Positions 47,056 through 56,148 of a DNA stretch of 64,000 bases are shown piece after piece; position 1 is the stretch's first letter; each line of letters opens with the position of its first letter. Below the pieces are notes generated by a model, which saw only the letters and a list, made by a program, of their open reading frames with translations, had not been told where the DNA came from and searched no databases. Source of the DNA: Pholis gunnellus (lineage: Eukaryota > Chordata > Actinopteri > Perciformes > Pholidae). The stretch spans positions 14,799,133 through 14,863,132 of the forward strand of contig OU342804.1 of the NCBI GenBank assembly GCA_910591455.2, written 5' to 3'. The translations under genes were made by a program, and so were the position numbers.

Positions 47056-50000
47056 GTAGAGACACAACGATGACATTCAGAAATATTGAATATTAAGAAA
47101 GTTTGAAATACATATTATATTGTCATATTGTGGTGTGTTTATCTCACTCAGGCTGTTTGTGGTAAGAGGGAAGCCCGAGGAAGTGTTCCCCAAGCTGTTC
47201 GACACATGGAAAGTCACAAAGTTGACCTATGAGTACGACACAGAGCCCTACAGTCTGAGCCGGGACAAAACAGTGACCACCCTGGCCAAAGAACACGGAG
47301 TCGAAGTCATCTACAAAATCTCTCACACTCTTTATGATATAGACAGGTATTAATTACTAATGCTGAACTTGTAGCCTACACATATTGTGGCATTTATTCC
47401 TTATTTTACTTTACTTCTATGCAATTGTTACTTATGAAATATCTGCTTTCAGGGTTGTTGACTGCTGCATGCTACGTTTTTGTTTTTCATGTCTTCGTAG
47501 GATAATTGAGGAAAACAATGGGAAGGCTCCGCTTGCTTATAACCGTATGCAGACGATAGTGAAGACTCTTGGTCCTCCTAAGAGACCCATCCCTGCTCCA
47601 ACCATGGACGATATGAAAAGTACTACTACTGGATCATGCCAGTGAATTATCACAATGCATTCATGGAAATATAATCTAAAAAACAGTTAGTTTAAACGGT
47701 AGACCTTTAGGATAAGCTAGCGAATAAAAGTAAAACCGTTCAAGTGGCTGATTGAAATATGCCTGTTTCTTCTGTCACAGATGTGAAGACGCCTTGTTCA
47801 GAAAACCACGAGAAGAAATACGGGATCCCTACGCTGGAAGAGCTCGACCAGAACCCTGCAGCTCTTGGAGAGGAGCAGTTCCCAGGAGGAGAACAGGAGG
47901 CTCTGAGGAGATTAGATGAACATATGAAAAGAACGGTATGTCTCACACTCATTTCTACACGACTGAAGGGTGTTGGACATTGCAACTCACTGTTGAGACA
48001 CATGGTAATACAATTATTTAAACCAGCCTCCAAACTAACAATAAAGAGTGCTTTATTATTAAAGCATTGCTGTTATTACAGAGATACGTTATCGTTGTGT
48101 CCCAGCAAAGCAGAGACAGGCTGTTGGAGACAAACTACAAACACATTGTGAGTGAGCCACAGTGACCCAGGTGGAGACAGAAAAACTAGAGGCTGTGGAG
48201 ATCGCAGACACTCTTTAACGAAAACTGGAAGACATGCATAGGATCTCAGAGCCGGCTGCTTTGAGCCGAGCCCAAATCTGAAAAGCACAAACTTGGTCAT
48301 GAGATCCTGGAGCTGCAGCAAACGCTCTTCAAAGGTCAGGACTTGAGGAACCAGACAGATATTGAAGACCTGAAGGACTTTGAGATCGAGGAGGCCGGAG
48401 GAGCCGGATGTTGAGTTTACAACAAATGTACAGCTTTTCTTAGTGAAGTAAAACATGTTACACGGAACTACTGAGCACCTGTAGAGTTCATTAATATTTG
48501 ATTTGATATATTTCTCATAAATATATGATACAAATGTATATGCTAAACGGAAAAATAAATACCCAGGAACAGAAAATGTCCACATCTCGTCTTTGATGGA
48601 AATGCTCCGTCTTGATTTACGTTATGTATTTTCTCCAGGGATGGGTGTGCGGCTTTGAGAAGCCACAGACTTCTCCAAACTCTCTGAGCCCCAGCACCAC
48701 TGTCCTCAGTCCATACGTCTCTTTTGGCTGCCTGTCTGCACGCACCTTCTGGTGGAGGCTGAGAGACGTCTATCAGGGGGTGAGTGTCACCAAGCAGTAC
48801 AGTACTATAAGAATAAGGCTGCACAACTTATGGTCTATAATGGTATTGTAACTTATCTTCCCTCATTGTTAAATACATTTCAACAGTAAAAAGATAAGTA
48901 AGATGTTGATTTAAGCTATATAGAAATAGCAGAAAATGTGTTATCGGTTTAACTTTTGATGTATGGGCCTAACTTTGGACTTAGTCTGACTGCTGTGTTT
49001 GTGTGGCATTTGCAGAAGAAGCACTCGGATCCTCCAGTTTCTCTGCATGGCCAGCTACTGTGGAGAGAGTTCTTCTATACAGCTAGTGTGGGTATCCCCA
49101 ATTTTAACAAGATGGAGGGCAACCCTGTATGTACCCAGGTGGATTGGGACACAAACCCAGAATATCTGGCTGCATGGAGAGAGGTACTGAATCCTTTACA
49201 ATTTTAAAAAAATGGAAATTAATGAAAACAGCTGAAATTTATAATTTTAGCATCGCTATTTTCCGAGGATCATAATTATTTGCTGTCATCCTGGATGTTC
49301 TGTATTTCCCTTAAGGCTCGCACTGGTTTCCCCTTCATCGATGCCATCATGACCCAGCTGAGGCAGGAGGGCTGGATCCACCACCTGGCCAGACATGCTG
49401 TCGCTTGTTTTCTCACAAGGGGAGACCTGTGGATCAACTGGGAAGAAGGGCAGAAGGTGTGTAAAATGAGATCTAGTACTTCTATAGATTAAGTTAAGTA
49501 CGGAGCACATAGCCAATCCAGGCCCCCAGCGCTTGTTTCCATGCACAGTTTACAGTGTGTGGGAGATCGCTGCAAAATAACACATAGCTATGTATAAGTC
49601 TTGAGAGATATATATATATATATGTAACTGGATGGCACTGCAACACACTACAAAGTACTGAAACGAATGACTTTCACTTAAAATCATAAAAATGAATTGA
49701 GTTAAGGAGTTGGTATAATGTGGAACCCGGATTGTAATATTATCAAAAAATGTTATTTTTTGCAGCCTTTTTTTATTTTTCACATTAAAGTCTGTTTTCA
49801 GGGGTCTTGGGTGGGACTACAACACATGTGGGAAAAAAAGTTGTAAAAAGCCTTGAGTAGGGTCGGTTGGGGTTGAAGACTTCAAGATTGAAAATTAAAG
49901 AAAAATCTGAGGGTGTGCAGTCAGAAAGAAGTGAGTTTACCAGACCTCTGTATCCCACTCCTCATCTCTGCTTTAGGGTAGCCCCTTTAGGCTACGTTAG

Positions 50001-50867
50001 CCGCTACTAGCATACTCGCCACTCAAGTTGTATTGTCGAAAATGTACACAGGATGTGACAAGGAAGAAGGATGCATGGAATATAAACAACGGGATTCTGC
50101 TGCATCGATTTTGATCCTTTTTCAACCGTCCACCATGAAAGTGTTATAGGAGTGCAATGCTAAATCTGTGGAGTACTCACTTTGCTGACTGCCCCTGAAG
50201 GTGTTTGAGGAGCTTTTATTGGATGGAGACTGGGCTCTGAATGCTGGAAACTGGCAGTGGCTCTCAGCAAGTACCTTCTTCCACCAGTTCTTCAGGGTCT
50301 ACTCTCCTGTCGCATTTGGGAAGAAGACGGACAAAAATGGAGACTACATCAAGTAAGATTATAAACTTAACAAGCTCAAGACATTACAAATGATATATGT
50401 ATTGTATATACATGCAATATATGTATTATAATAATATTAATAATTTTGCCTCCACTCTACTTTATAGAAAGTACCTTCCTCTTCTTAAGAAGTTCCCGGC
50501 CCAGTATATCTATGAGCCGTGGAAAGCTCCACGCAGTGTCCAGCAGGCAGCAGGATGCATTGTGGGTAAAGACTACCCTCATCCCATCGCACAGCATGAA
50601 GTGATCAGCAAGACGAACATCCAGAGGATGAAGTTGGCTTATGCCAAGAGATCGTCAGACTCTGCTAAATCACCCAACAAATCGCCCTGCAAAAAACAAG
50701 GTAGTGAAGGAAAAGTACATTTTTCTGAGAGGTTTATCTCCTCTGATGTTAGTCGTGTTTACAGAACATCCTGCTTCTTTAATACTTTCAGTTTTCCTCC
50801 TGTAGGTGTAAAGCGCAGGGATCCGTCTGTTTTTGACATGCTGAAGAAGAAAGAGAGAAGAAAGTAA
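46841..50867 (+). CDS. cry5: (6-4) photolyase (cry5), complete
   Basis: Ten coding exons join in phase to 526 residues: 46841-47055, 47152-47346, 47501-47619, 47781-47935, 48639-48779, 49016-49183, 49316-49456, 50201-50352, 50468-50700, 50806-50867. The product is a cryptochrome/photolyase-family flavoprotein. The N-terminal alpha/beta domain starts HWFRKGLRLHDNPAL and the FAD-binding helical domain includes SPYVSFGCLSARTFWWRL, LHGQLLWREFFYTA, NPVCTQVDWDTNPE and GWIHHLARHAVACFLTRGD. The segments NKMEGNPVCTQVDW and SPVAFGKKTD, and the short basic tail instead of a clock C-terminal extension, mark it as the repair enzyme that reverses UV (6-4) pyrimidine photoproducts using blue light, rather than a clock CRY. 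His354 and His358 correspond to the catalytic pair described in Xenopus. All introns have GT/AG ends and no lesion is seen. Confidence 0.95.
47152..47346 (+). CDS. cry5: cry5 coding exon 2
   Basis: From acceptor CTCACTCAG to donor GTATTA. It encodes RLFVVRGKPEEVFPKLFD through YDTEPYSLSRDKTV and YKISHTLYDID, the second half of the N-terminal alpha/beta domain. Confidence 0.95.
47501..47619 (+). CDS. cry5: cry5 coding exon 3
   Basis: From acceptor TTCGTAG to donor GTACTA. It encodes RIIEENNGKAPLAYNRMQTI and then GPPKRPIPAPTMDDMK, the end of the alpha/beta domain and start of the linker, leaving one base for the next codon. Confidence 0.92.
47781..47935 (+). CDS. cry5: cry5 coding exon 4
   Basis: From acceptor TCTGTCACAG to donor GTATGT. 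It encodes NVKTPCSENHEKKYGIPTLE and then FPGGEQEALRRLDEHMKRT, the interdomain linker and the first helix of the FAD domain. It ends in phase 0. Confidence 0.94.
48082..48414 (+). pseudogene. Degraded coiled-coil-like coding relic in cry5 intron 4
   Basis: Three coding-like blocks follow each other on the plus strand with frame changes and stops between them: SRDRLLETNYKHIVSEPQ, then TQVETEKLEAVEIADTL-stop-RKLEDMHRISE, then HKLGHEILELQQTLFKGQDL and NQTDIEDLKDFEIEEAGGAG ending in TGA at 48,412-48,414. The composition (Glu/Leu/Lys/Gln with heptad-like spacing) suggests a coiled-coil protein. The whole block is intronless. I do not recognise the parent. It could be a truncated retrocopy or, less likely, chance. 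Confidence 0.4.
48639..48779 (+). CDS. cry5: cry5 coding exon 5
   Basis: From acceptor TTTCTCCAG to donor GTGAGT, phase 0 at both ends. It encodes GWVCGFEKPQTSPNSLSPST and TVLSPYVSFGCLSARTFWWR, which contributes to FAD phosphate and adenine binding. Confidence 0.96.
49016..49183 (+). CDS. cry5: cry5 coding exon 6
   Basis: From acceptor CATTTGCAG to donor GTACTG, 56 codons. It encodes PPVSLHGQLLWREFFYTASV and NFNKMEGNPVCTQVDWDTNP. The second stretch is typical of (6-4) photolyases and differs from vertebrate clock cryptochromes. Confidence 0.96.
49316..49456 (+). CDS. cry5: cry5 coding exon 7 (active-site histidines)
   Basis: From acceptor TCCCTTAAG to donor GTGTGT, 47 codons. It encodes ARTGFPFIDAIMTQLRQEGW, IHHLARHAVACFLTRGD and LWINWEEGQK. 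Counting from the start codon, the histidines fall at 353, 354 and 358. Residues 354 and 358 are the pair required for (6-4) repair in the Xenopus enzyme. Confidence 0.97.
49845..50190. repeat. Dispersed repeat (copy 2) abutting the cry5 exon 8 acceptor
   Basis: It shares ordered blocks with 34,930-35,205: agaaagaagtga, accagacctctgt, a ctac-tag/aacgcat block, ctgctgcatc.att, accatg, ggagtgcaatgctaa and tggagtact. The two copies are diverged and contain gaps. The last shared block ends at about 50,175, so the acceptor at 50,200 lies some 25 bp past the recognisable repeat. I have no family name for it. Confidence 0.65.
50201..50352 (+). CDS. cry5: cry5 coding exon 8
   Basis: From acceptor CCCCTGAAG to donor GTAAGA. 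It encodes VFEELLLDGDWALNAGNWQW, LSASTFFHQFFRVYSPVAFG and KKTDKNGDYI, including the Asn that contacts flavin N5 in animal photolyases (GNWQWL region). Confidence 0.96.
50468..50700 (+). CDS. cry5: cry5 coding exon 9
   Basis: From acceptor CTTTATAG. It encodes KKYLPLLKKFPAQYIYEPWK, CIVGKDYPHPIAQHEVISK and NIQRMKLAYAKR, the last helices of the FAD domain, then a Ser/Lys-rich linker. The donor GTAGTG begins at 50,701. Reading straight on through the next 105 bases also stays open. Confidence 0.9.
50806..50867 (+). CDS. cry5: cry5 coding exon 10 and stop
   Basis: After a pyrimidine-rich acceptor (TTTTCCTCCTGTAG) it encodes GVKRRDPSVFDMLKKKERRK and ends at TAA. The basic tail resembles a nuclear localisation signal. 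The preceding 105-bp intron is a multiple of three and lacks stops, so a retained form would add 35 residues. Confidence 0.82.
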
Positions 50868-51443
50868 TGGTGCACATATGAATGCATAGTAAAAGAGGTT
50901 TTGTGTAATCTATAGCTCTTCATTACAAATCACAGAATATATTCAGGTCTCATTAATGTGTGCAGGCAGTCTATTATGTCTTCTTTTTTATTACACCCTA
51001 CATCGGTTAACATTTTATATTTTGAGTACTGTTTTTATTTATTTAATATTGTATCTATATAAATGTTTAAAAGTGCGTTTTATGCTTGTAAATAGTTTCT
51101 TGCTTGGAGATTAAGTTAAAATGTATAAAAGTCGATGGTTTCATCTTGTCGGAGGGGGACAGTTTATGTTGAGATGCAGTAATGTCACAAGTGGCCTTTT
51201 ATTGTAACTTTAATGATAAAATACCTTACTGCTCCTCCCTAGAAATGTGATGTTTCTTTTTTGCTCTTTACATTGTATGACTACTCAGGTGTTAATATTC
51301 AATTATAATTCATACAAAATATGTTCCAGATATTCTCAAGTGAGGTGATGTTTTCAATTTCCCATTTTATCAGCTAAATATTGTCTATGGCTTGATGTTC
51401 ATTTTAAGTATAGTTTATCCTGCATAATAGACATCAAAATGGA

Positions 51444-51449
51444 AATAAA
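51444..51449 (+). terminator. cry5 polyadenylation signal AATAAA
   Basis: The first canonical AATAAA after the cry5 stop (577 bp downstream) predicts a 3'UTR of about 600 bp ending near 51,465. Cleavage evidence is not available from sequence alone. Confidence 0.6.
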
Positions 51450-52045
51450 TGTTTTGCATCTTAGAGCAGCAAATGGAGAAACTCAATCCAAGCTTGTGCA
51501 CTGGTTGTACTTTGGAGTTCTCACTGTCACCACTAGAGGACACTGTAAGTCCACCTGCTGAAGAATCACTTTCTCATGCAGTACCACTGAAGATCATTCA
51601 TTGGTTGAATTGGTCAAGTTTAAGAGGCTTTATTCTGAGTTTTTGAATATTTAATAATACATTTTTTTAGAAGAATGTAAAAAAGTATGGATTTAGTACT
51701 TACTTAGCAGCTGTGGTCCACACTGAGCAGTAGAGATGTTATACTGTGTGCAGAAAAGGAACAAAACATGTATATTGCACGCCTGTCAAACCGATAATAT
51801 TTTGCATAATTCATATTATCTTGTTATATCAAGTGTGTGTGTGTGTATCCCTACACAGAGTTCAATTGAAGTTAATTGAAAACGGATAAAGGCTTAATTT
51901 ATCCCTTTCATCATAATGGCCATTGGCCCCTGTCTAATCTGAGTGTACCGCAACATTAACTTTGGCCCATTAGTCAATATAGGCAACATGTTTACGGTCT
52001 GTGCATGTGATTGGCTGAGGGCAGTAAGCAGTCACGAAGTGTGTG

Positions 52046-52048
<3 letters not shown>

Positions 52049-52129
<81 letters not shown>
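52049..52129. repeat. (GT)n microsatellite, about 40 units
   Basis: An essentially uninterrupted GT dinucleotide run of about 81 bp, the longest in the window. Confidence 0.98.
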
Positions 52130-52130
<1 letters not shown>

Positions 52131-54815
52131 CACACAGCTGTCCTTGGGGGCCATGTCTTCTCCTGTTTCGGGCTTCCTTGGAGCTGACACTGGTGTGAAT
52201 ATCCAGAAGATGATGTCACAGCCTCAACAGCGGGCCAGACGGCCGTACAAAGCCAAGCTCAGTTTCCACAGAGACCTCTCAAACATCAAAACAATCTGCT
52301 GTCATACTGTGCATGCATGGTGGAGGGTGTTTAAGGGTATAATTGGCACCGGGCCACCCTGCCAGTAAACTCTCACGCCAGAGCCATACAGGTCTGGCTA
52401 AACTGCTATCACTCAATCGAAAAGATTTATTTATCTGTGATCAAAATCCCATTTATAATGGCCTCCATCCGAGTTTGTCCACTGGTGCGCTCCTCTCCCC
52501 GTCTGTCTGTGTCGACACCTCGCCACTCACACTATCTTGGATGTGGGTGCTGTAATATCCCAGTTGGATTAGAACAGCATGTTCCCATGCAGCTGACGTT
52601 TCATGTAGCTTAAAGAGTAGTGATTTATCTCAGGAGTTTATTTGATCCACGGGCAGCACCATCGAACTCTTAATTCCCACTTTCTACAATAACAAATTCA
52701 CTAGAATAGAAGATCCGCCCTTATTTTTTCAAACCACTGTCCATGATAATAGGCTAATGGCTTTTTAAAGTTATTTAGTAGCATCATTTGTAAGAATTTT
52801 CTTTCATCAACTGACACTACAAAATAATATGAATGCACTCAATCACTTGATTAACCAACAGAACCAAACGGGGGGAAACACTTAACATTGGCTAGTAGTC
52901 TCTCCTTTACTAACACAGGAGCGCGGTTCATCACCTCATAAAACTTCATTAGTGGACTTGCCCATGTTCTGATTTTATGTGTCAGTGCCGGCAAATAATA
53001 GACTTCTAGAGCTCCGTCAGTCTGTTATCGGGCTACTTTACCTGGTGAGAAGTCACACCTGTTCATAACAAAAACATTGAGACTGTTCAACTGCACAGAA
53101 ACTTTAAACTACACTGACATTTGTTTTGGCTGACGTACGTGAATGAAGAGCAAATGAGGATTTAGTGGTGAATGCAGGTGCGCTACGATGGCCAGTTTAC
53201 ACAAAAAACTCCCCCAAAAAGACAAGGGGGACAAGAGGAAAATGTGAGTGACAGGTTTATGAGCACATGCTGAAAGGTCACTATTTATTGGAGGTCTCTG
53301 GAGCTGGTAAATAAATGCCACAGCCAAACTGTACAGCTGACAGTAGTCCAATCTGCTTCATACCTTTTGGTCTATCCCCATCTCCTCTGGCATCCTGAAC
53401 AACAACAGTCCTCTAGACACTTGACTTGTCCATTACCACTCTGACTCTAATGACTGATTGTAACAATTTACATTTGCCCCGCAGTAACCTCTTTCTATTT
53501 CTGACACTGCACAACTATGTTTGCAAAAGACAGATAATGGTATCAACAAAGCCAGAGGTAGGGATCTCAGTGAGCATCATCTGTAGCCCCATCTAAATCT
53601 GCCAGACTAAGCCACAACAGGATTTTGAGAAGCGCTATACATAGAAAAGCATGAGGCAATGGGCATGCAATGGTGAAATCTAATAATTTGTTTTAGGGAA
53701 AGGGGCGTACTATGATGTAGTTGGCCAAAATAGGTGGAAAGAAGCGACATTTGGATGTCAATCAAAGTAGCTGAAGAATCTTTCCATTGGTCCTATTTGT
53801 TTAACACGAGTTTGACTTATGCCAAACAACATAGTTGCGCATTTCTGTATCGTCATATATGTGGTACAACATTAGGAAATCCCTCTCCAGTCATCAGCAG
53901 TTGGGTAACATCCTTAAGGGGGATTCACTGTCAAACAGAGTCACATGACAGAGTCTCCCGTCCCCTGCAGTGTTTCCAAACTCTGCTGTGCTTTGATCTC
54001 TCTGTACACACCCCGTCCAGAGTATTCAGACCATGCTGAGGCAACTGTGTTTTCCAGCCTCAGAGGACTGGCAACCAGTCACACACAAGGCTCCGCCACC
54101 TAAACATGTCTATCACTGCAGCTGTGTGTGTGTGTGGGGGGGGGGGGGCTGTGTTTGTTTATAGGAGTCGCTCATGGAATCCATTTTAAAATAACTATGA
54201 CTGATAAATAGTATATGTCCATTTTGGGGGGTTGAAGGTCCCTTTCTCATTGTTAAATCTGTAATGTTTTCTCTTAAAGTTTTCCCTTATTTTGAAATTA
54301 AATTCTCCAGTTAATCTTGGCCATTAAATTGAGTCACCTTCCTGGCAAGAAAAGTGGAAAGTGTTTGATTTATAGAGGAACATGATGGATGGATGGAACA
54401 ATAAATTGAAATAGACAGAGAATGCTCAAAGGCGTGTGTAATATGAAGCGCAAATGTGGTAACATGAGAGAAAAGATATTTGAAGTGGAACACACTCCCG
54501 GAAGCTGTACTTTATAGAGTACTAGTATCAATTGCAATCAGTTCAAAGAAGATTTGAAGGATTTACAGTTTGTTTACCGTGCAAAAAATAAGTTTGAGGT
54601 AAAAATGAAACATTCATAACGGTAATTTAAAGGTAAACATTTATTTCTCAGTCTTACAGGTTAATTAACTTTTCTCTTAATTTTGATTAGTTTGATGAGA
54701 TCAAAAATGCCAACAGGGTACATTTTTCCATTCAAACATTTGTATAAATCATGTTTAACCAAACCAACTCATCCTGTGAAAAACAAAAATCAAATTAAAT
54801 TGCTAATCGCTGATT

Positions 54816-54877
54816 TGTGTGTGTGTGTGAGAATACACGTGTGTACGAGAATACATGTGTGAATACAATGTGTGTGT

Positions 54878-54918
<41 letters not shown>
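54816..54918. repeat. TG array with gagaatacacgtgtgtac-type minisatellite units
   Basis: A pure (TG)19 tract (54,881-54,918) is preceded by imperfect units of gagaatacacgtgtgtac, gagaatacatgtgt and gaatacaatgtgtgtgtac. This looks like a higher-order repeat grown out of the TG array. Confidence 0.85.
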
Positions 54919-54919
<1 letters not shown>

Positions 54920-55643
54920 ATGCTTGTGTAAAGATAAGAACTCATAGTTCGTTGGCAGTCAATGGGATCTGCCTATATAAGGCTGTTCTATTCCTACTGC
55001 CTTTCCTCTGGGGATCCAATGCAATTGTCACTCAATGGACAAAGCATGCCAGAGAGCTCGGTAGGCTTCACCGTCTTATATTATATTAAAGAAAAATGTG
55101 CTTTTATCTTTTTTTTTTTATTACATAATTCCAAAGAACAAATGGGGAGGAAAATATGCCAATTCTGGCAAACAGATTTAATTTTAACTCCAAACTTTTA
55201 TGTTTGGAAAGTAAGCTTGTGACACCGGACTGCAGAGAGAATGTACACCTCATATCAATGGACTTACTATTGAAGGCGTCATTCTCCAGATTGACAGGAT
55301 CATATGATTCTTTGCTATAGTCTGTACACAGAGCTAAACAGTTTAAGGAGAAGGGCAGCCAGCTACTGACACACAACTTCTCTGAGTGCATGTAATCCAT
55401 TGGAAACAAAATAGAAAAAAACCTCACCCTGTTTTTTATATACTCTCCTCCAATTCATGGAACTACCAAACACATAAAGACCTTGTATTTGACATGGACT
55501 TATTATGGATGTTTCCTCTTCAAAATGATTTTTCTTGTTTCTATGCAGACCTGTTACGACATGGCTTTTAGCTTGTTTTATAAAATGGTCCATAGACAAG
55601 TTTTGGAAAGTGTGATGTGCTCTTGTGCCTATTTGCAGGCCAA

Positions 55644-55653
55644 CTATAAATAG
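55644..55653 (+). promoter_or_regulatory. MEF2-type/TATA hybrid site CTATAAATAG upstream of alpk3
   Basis: CTATAAATAG fits the MEF2 consensus CTA(A/T)4TAG at every position and also contains a TATAAATA core. It lies 368 bp upstream of the alpk3 ATG and about 100 bp upstream of a good splice donor. MEF2 drives muscle genes and alpk3 is a striated-muscle gene, so a combined core-promoter/MEF2 site is plausible. This is inferred, not demonstrated. Confidence 0.6.
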
Positions 55654-55674
55654 TCCAGCAGCCTACGCATGCTC

Positions 55675-55752
55675 ATGTTTGATTGGAAATTGCAGTGCCT
55701 GAAGGCAGTGCTGAGGGGTGTCTGTCAAAGGAGGGAGAGAAACTTGTCAATG
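55675..55752 (+). other. Putative noncoding first exon of alpk3
   Basis: If transcription starts about 25-30 bp after the TATA-like core, the first exon would run to 55,752, where CAATG|GTGAGT is a strong donor. A pyrimidine-rich acceptor (gtttcctttcag) ends at 55,923, giving a 171-bp leader intron before the coding exon. The 5' end is estimated. Confidence 0.45.
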
Positions 55753-56020
55753 GTGAGTAAAATGTATAAAATAGTCTGCTGAATGTTGTTTATGCAAATA
55801 ATGAATAGCAATGGATGTAAATTATATTTTTACAGAGCATCTCTCTTTTTAATCTTACATTTCAGTACATTTTGATGTAATATAACTTTCTGTTGTTCTG
55901 TCTGTGATATCGTTTCCTTTCAGCTCTCATTAATCTCTCTGGAAAGCCCAACCAAAAAATAGTGACACCACAAACTTTTTTCTTCTGGAGTCTCCAGAGT
56001 ATTCCTTTATCTGGTGAAAA

Positions 56021-56148
56021 ATGGATTCACGGAGGACGACAACGCGCTCCTCTTTTAGCAATGGAAGATCTAATAGTGGGGATGATATCAGTGGGAATAG
56101 CCGGCCGAGTAACTGCAGCTACCTCTCTAACGTGAGGCCAGAGAACAG
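56021..56148 (+). CDS. alpk3: alpk3 coding exon 1
   Basis: Starts at MDSRRTTTRSSFSNGRSNSG and ends SYLSNVRPENR before donor GTACAG, leaving two bases. The Ser/Arg-rich start and the YLSNVRPENR block match the family N-terminus. The following 1.8-kb intron (56,149-57,984) shows no feature I can name. Confidence 0.9.

Larger units (their letters stand above)
51470..55643. other. Intergenic, cry5 to alpk3
   Basis: I find no supported gene. Contents I can name are the GT array at 52,049-52,129, a G13 run at 54,136-54,148, and a TG-rich mini/microsatellite at about 54,816-54,918. The rest reads as ordinary unique AT-rich DNA. Confidence 0.65.

Noticed and set aside
46787..47065. 92-codon minus-strand frame opposite cry5 exon 1
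   Set aside because: Antisense shadow of a conserved coding exon.
48076..48585. 169-codon minus-strand frame over the cry5 intron 4 relic
   Set aside because: No family motif; the plus strand of the same DNA reads as coiled-coil-like peptides, so the long minus frame is probably a shadow.
51943..52368. 141-codon frame with a long VC run
   Set aside because: Created by the (GT)40 array.
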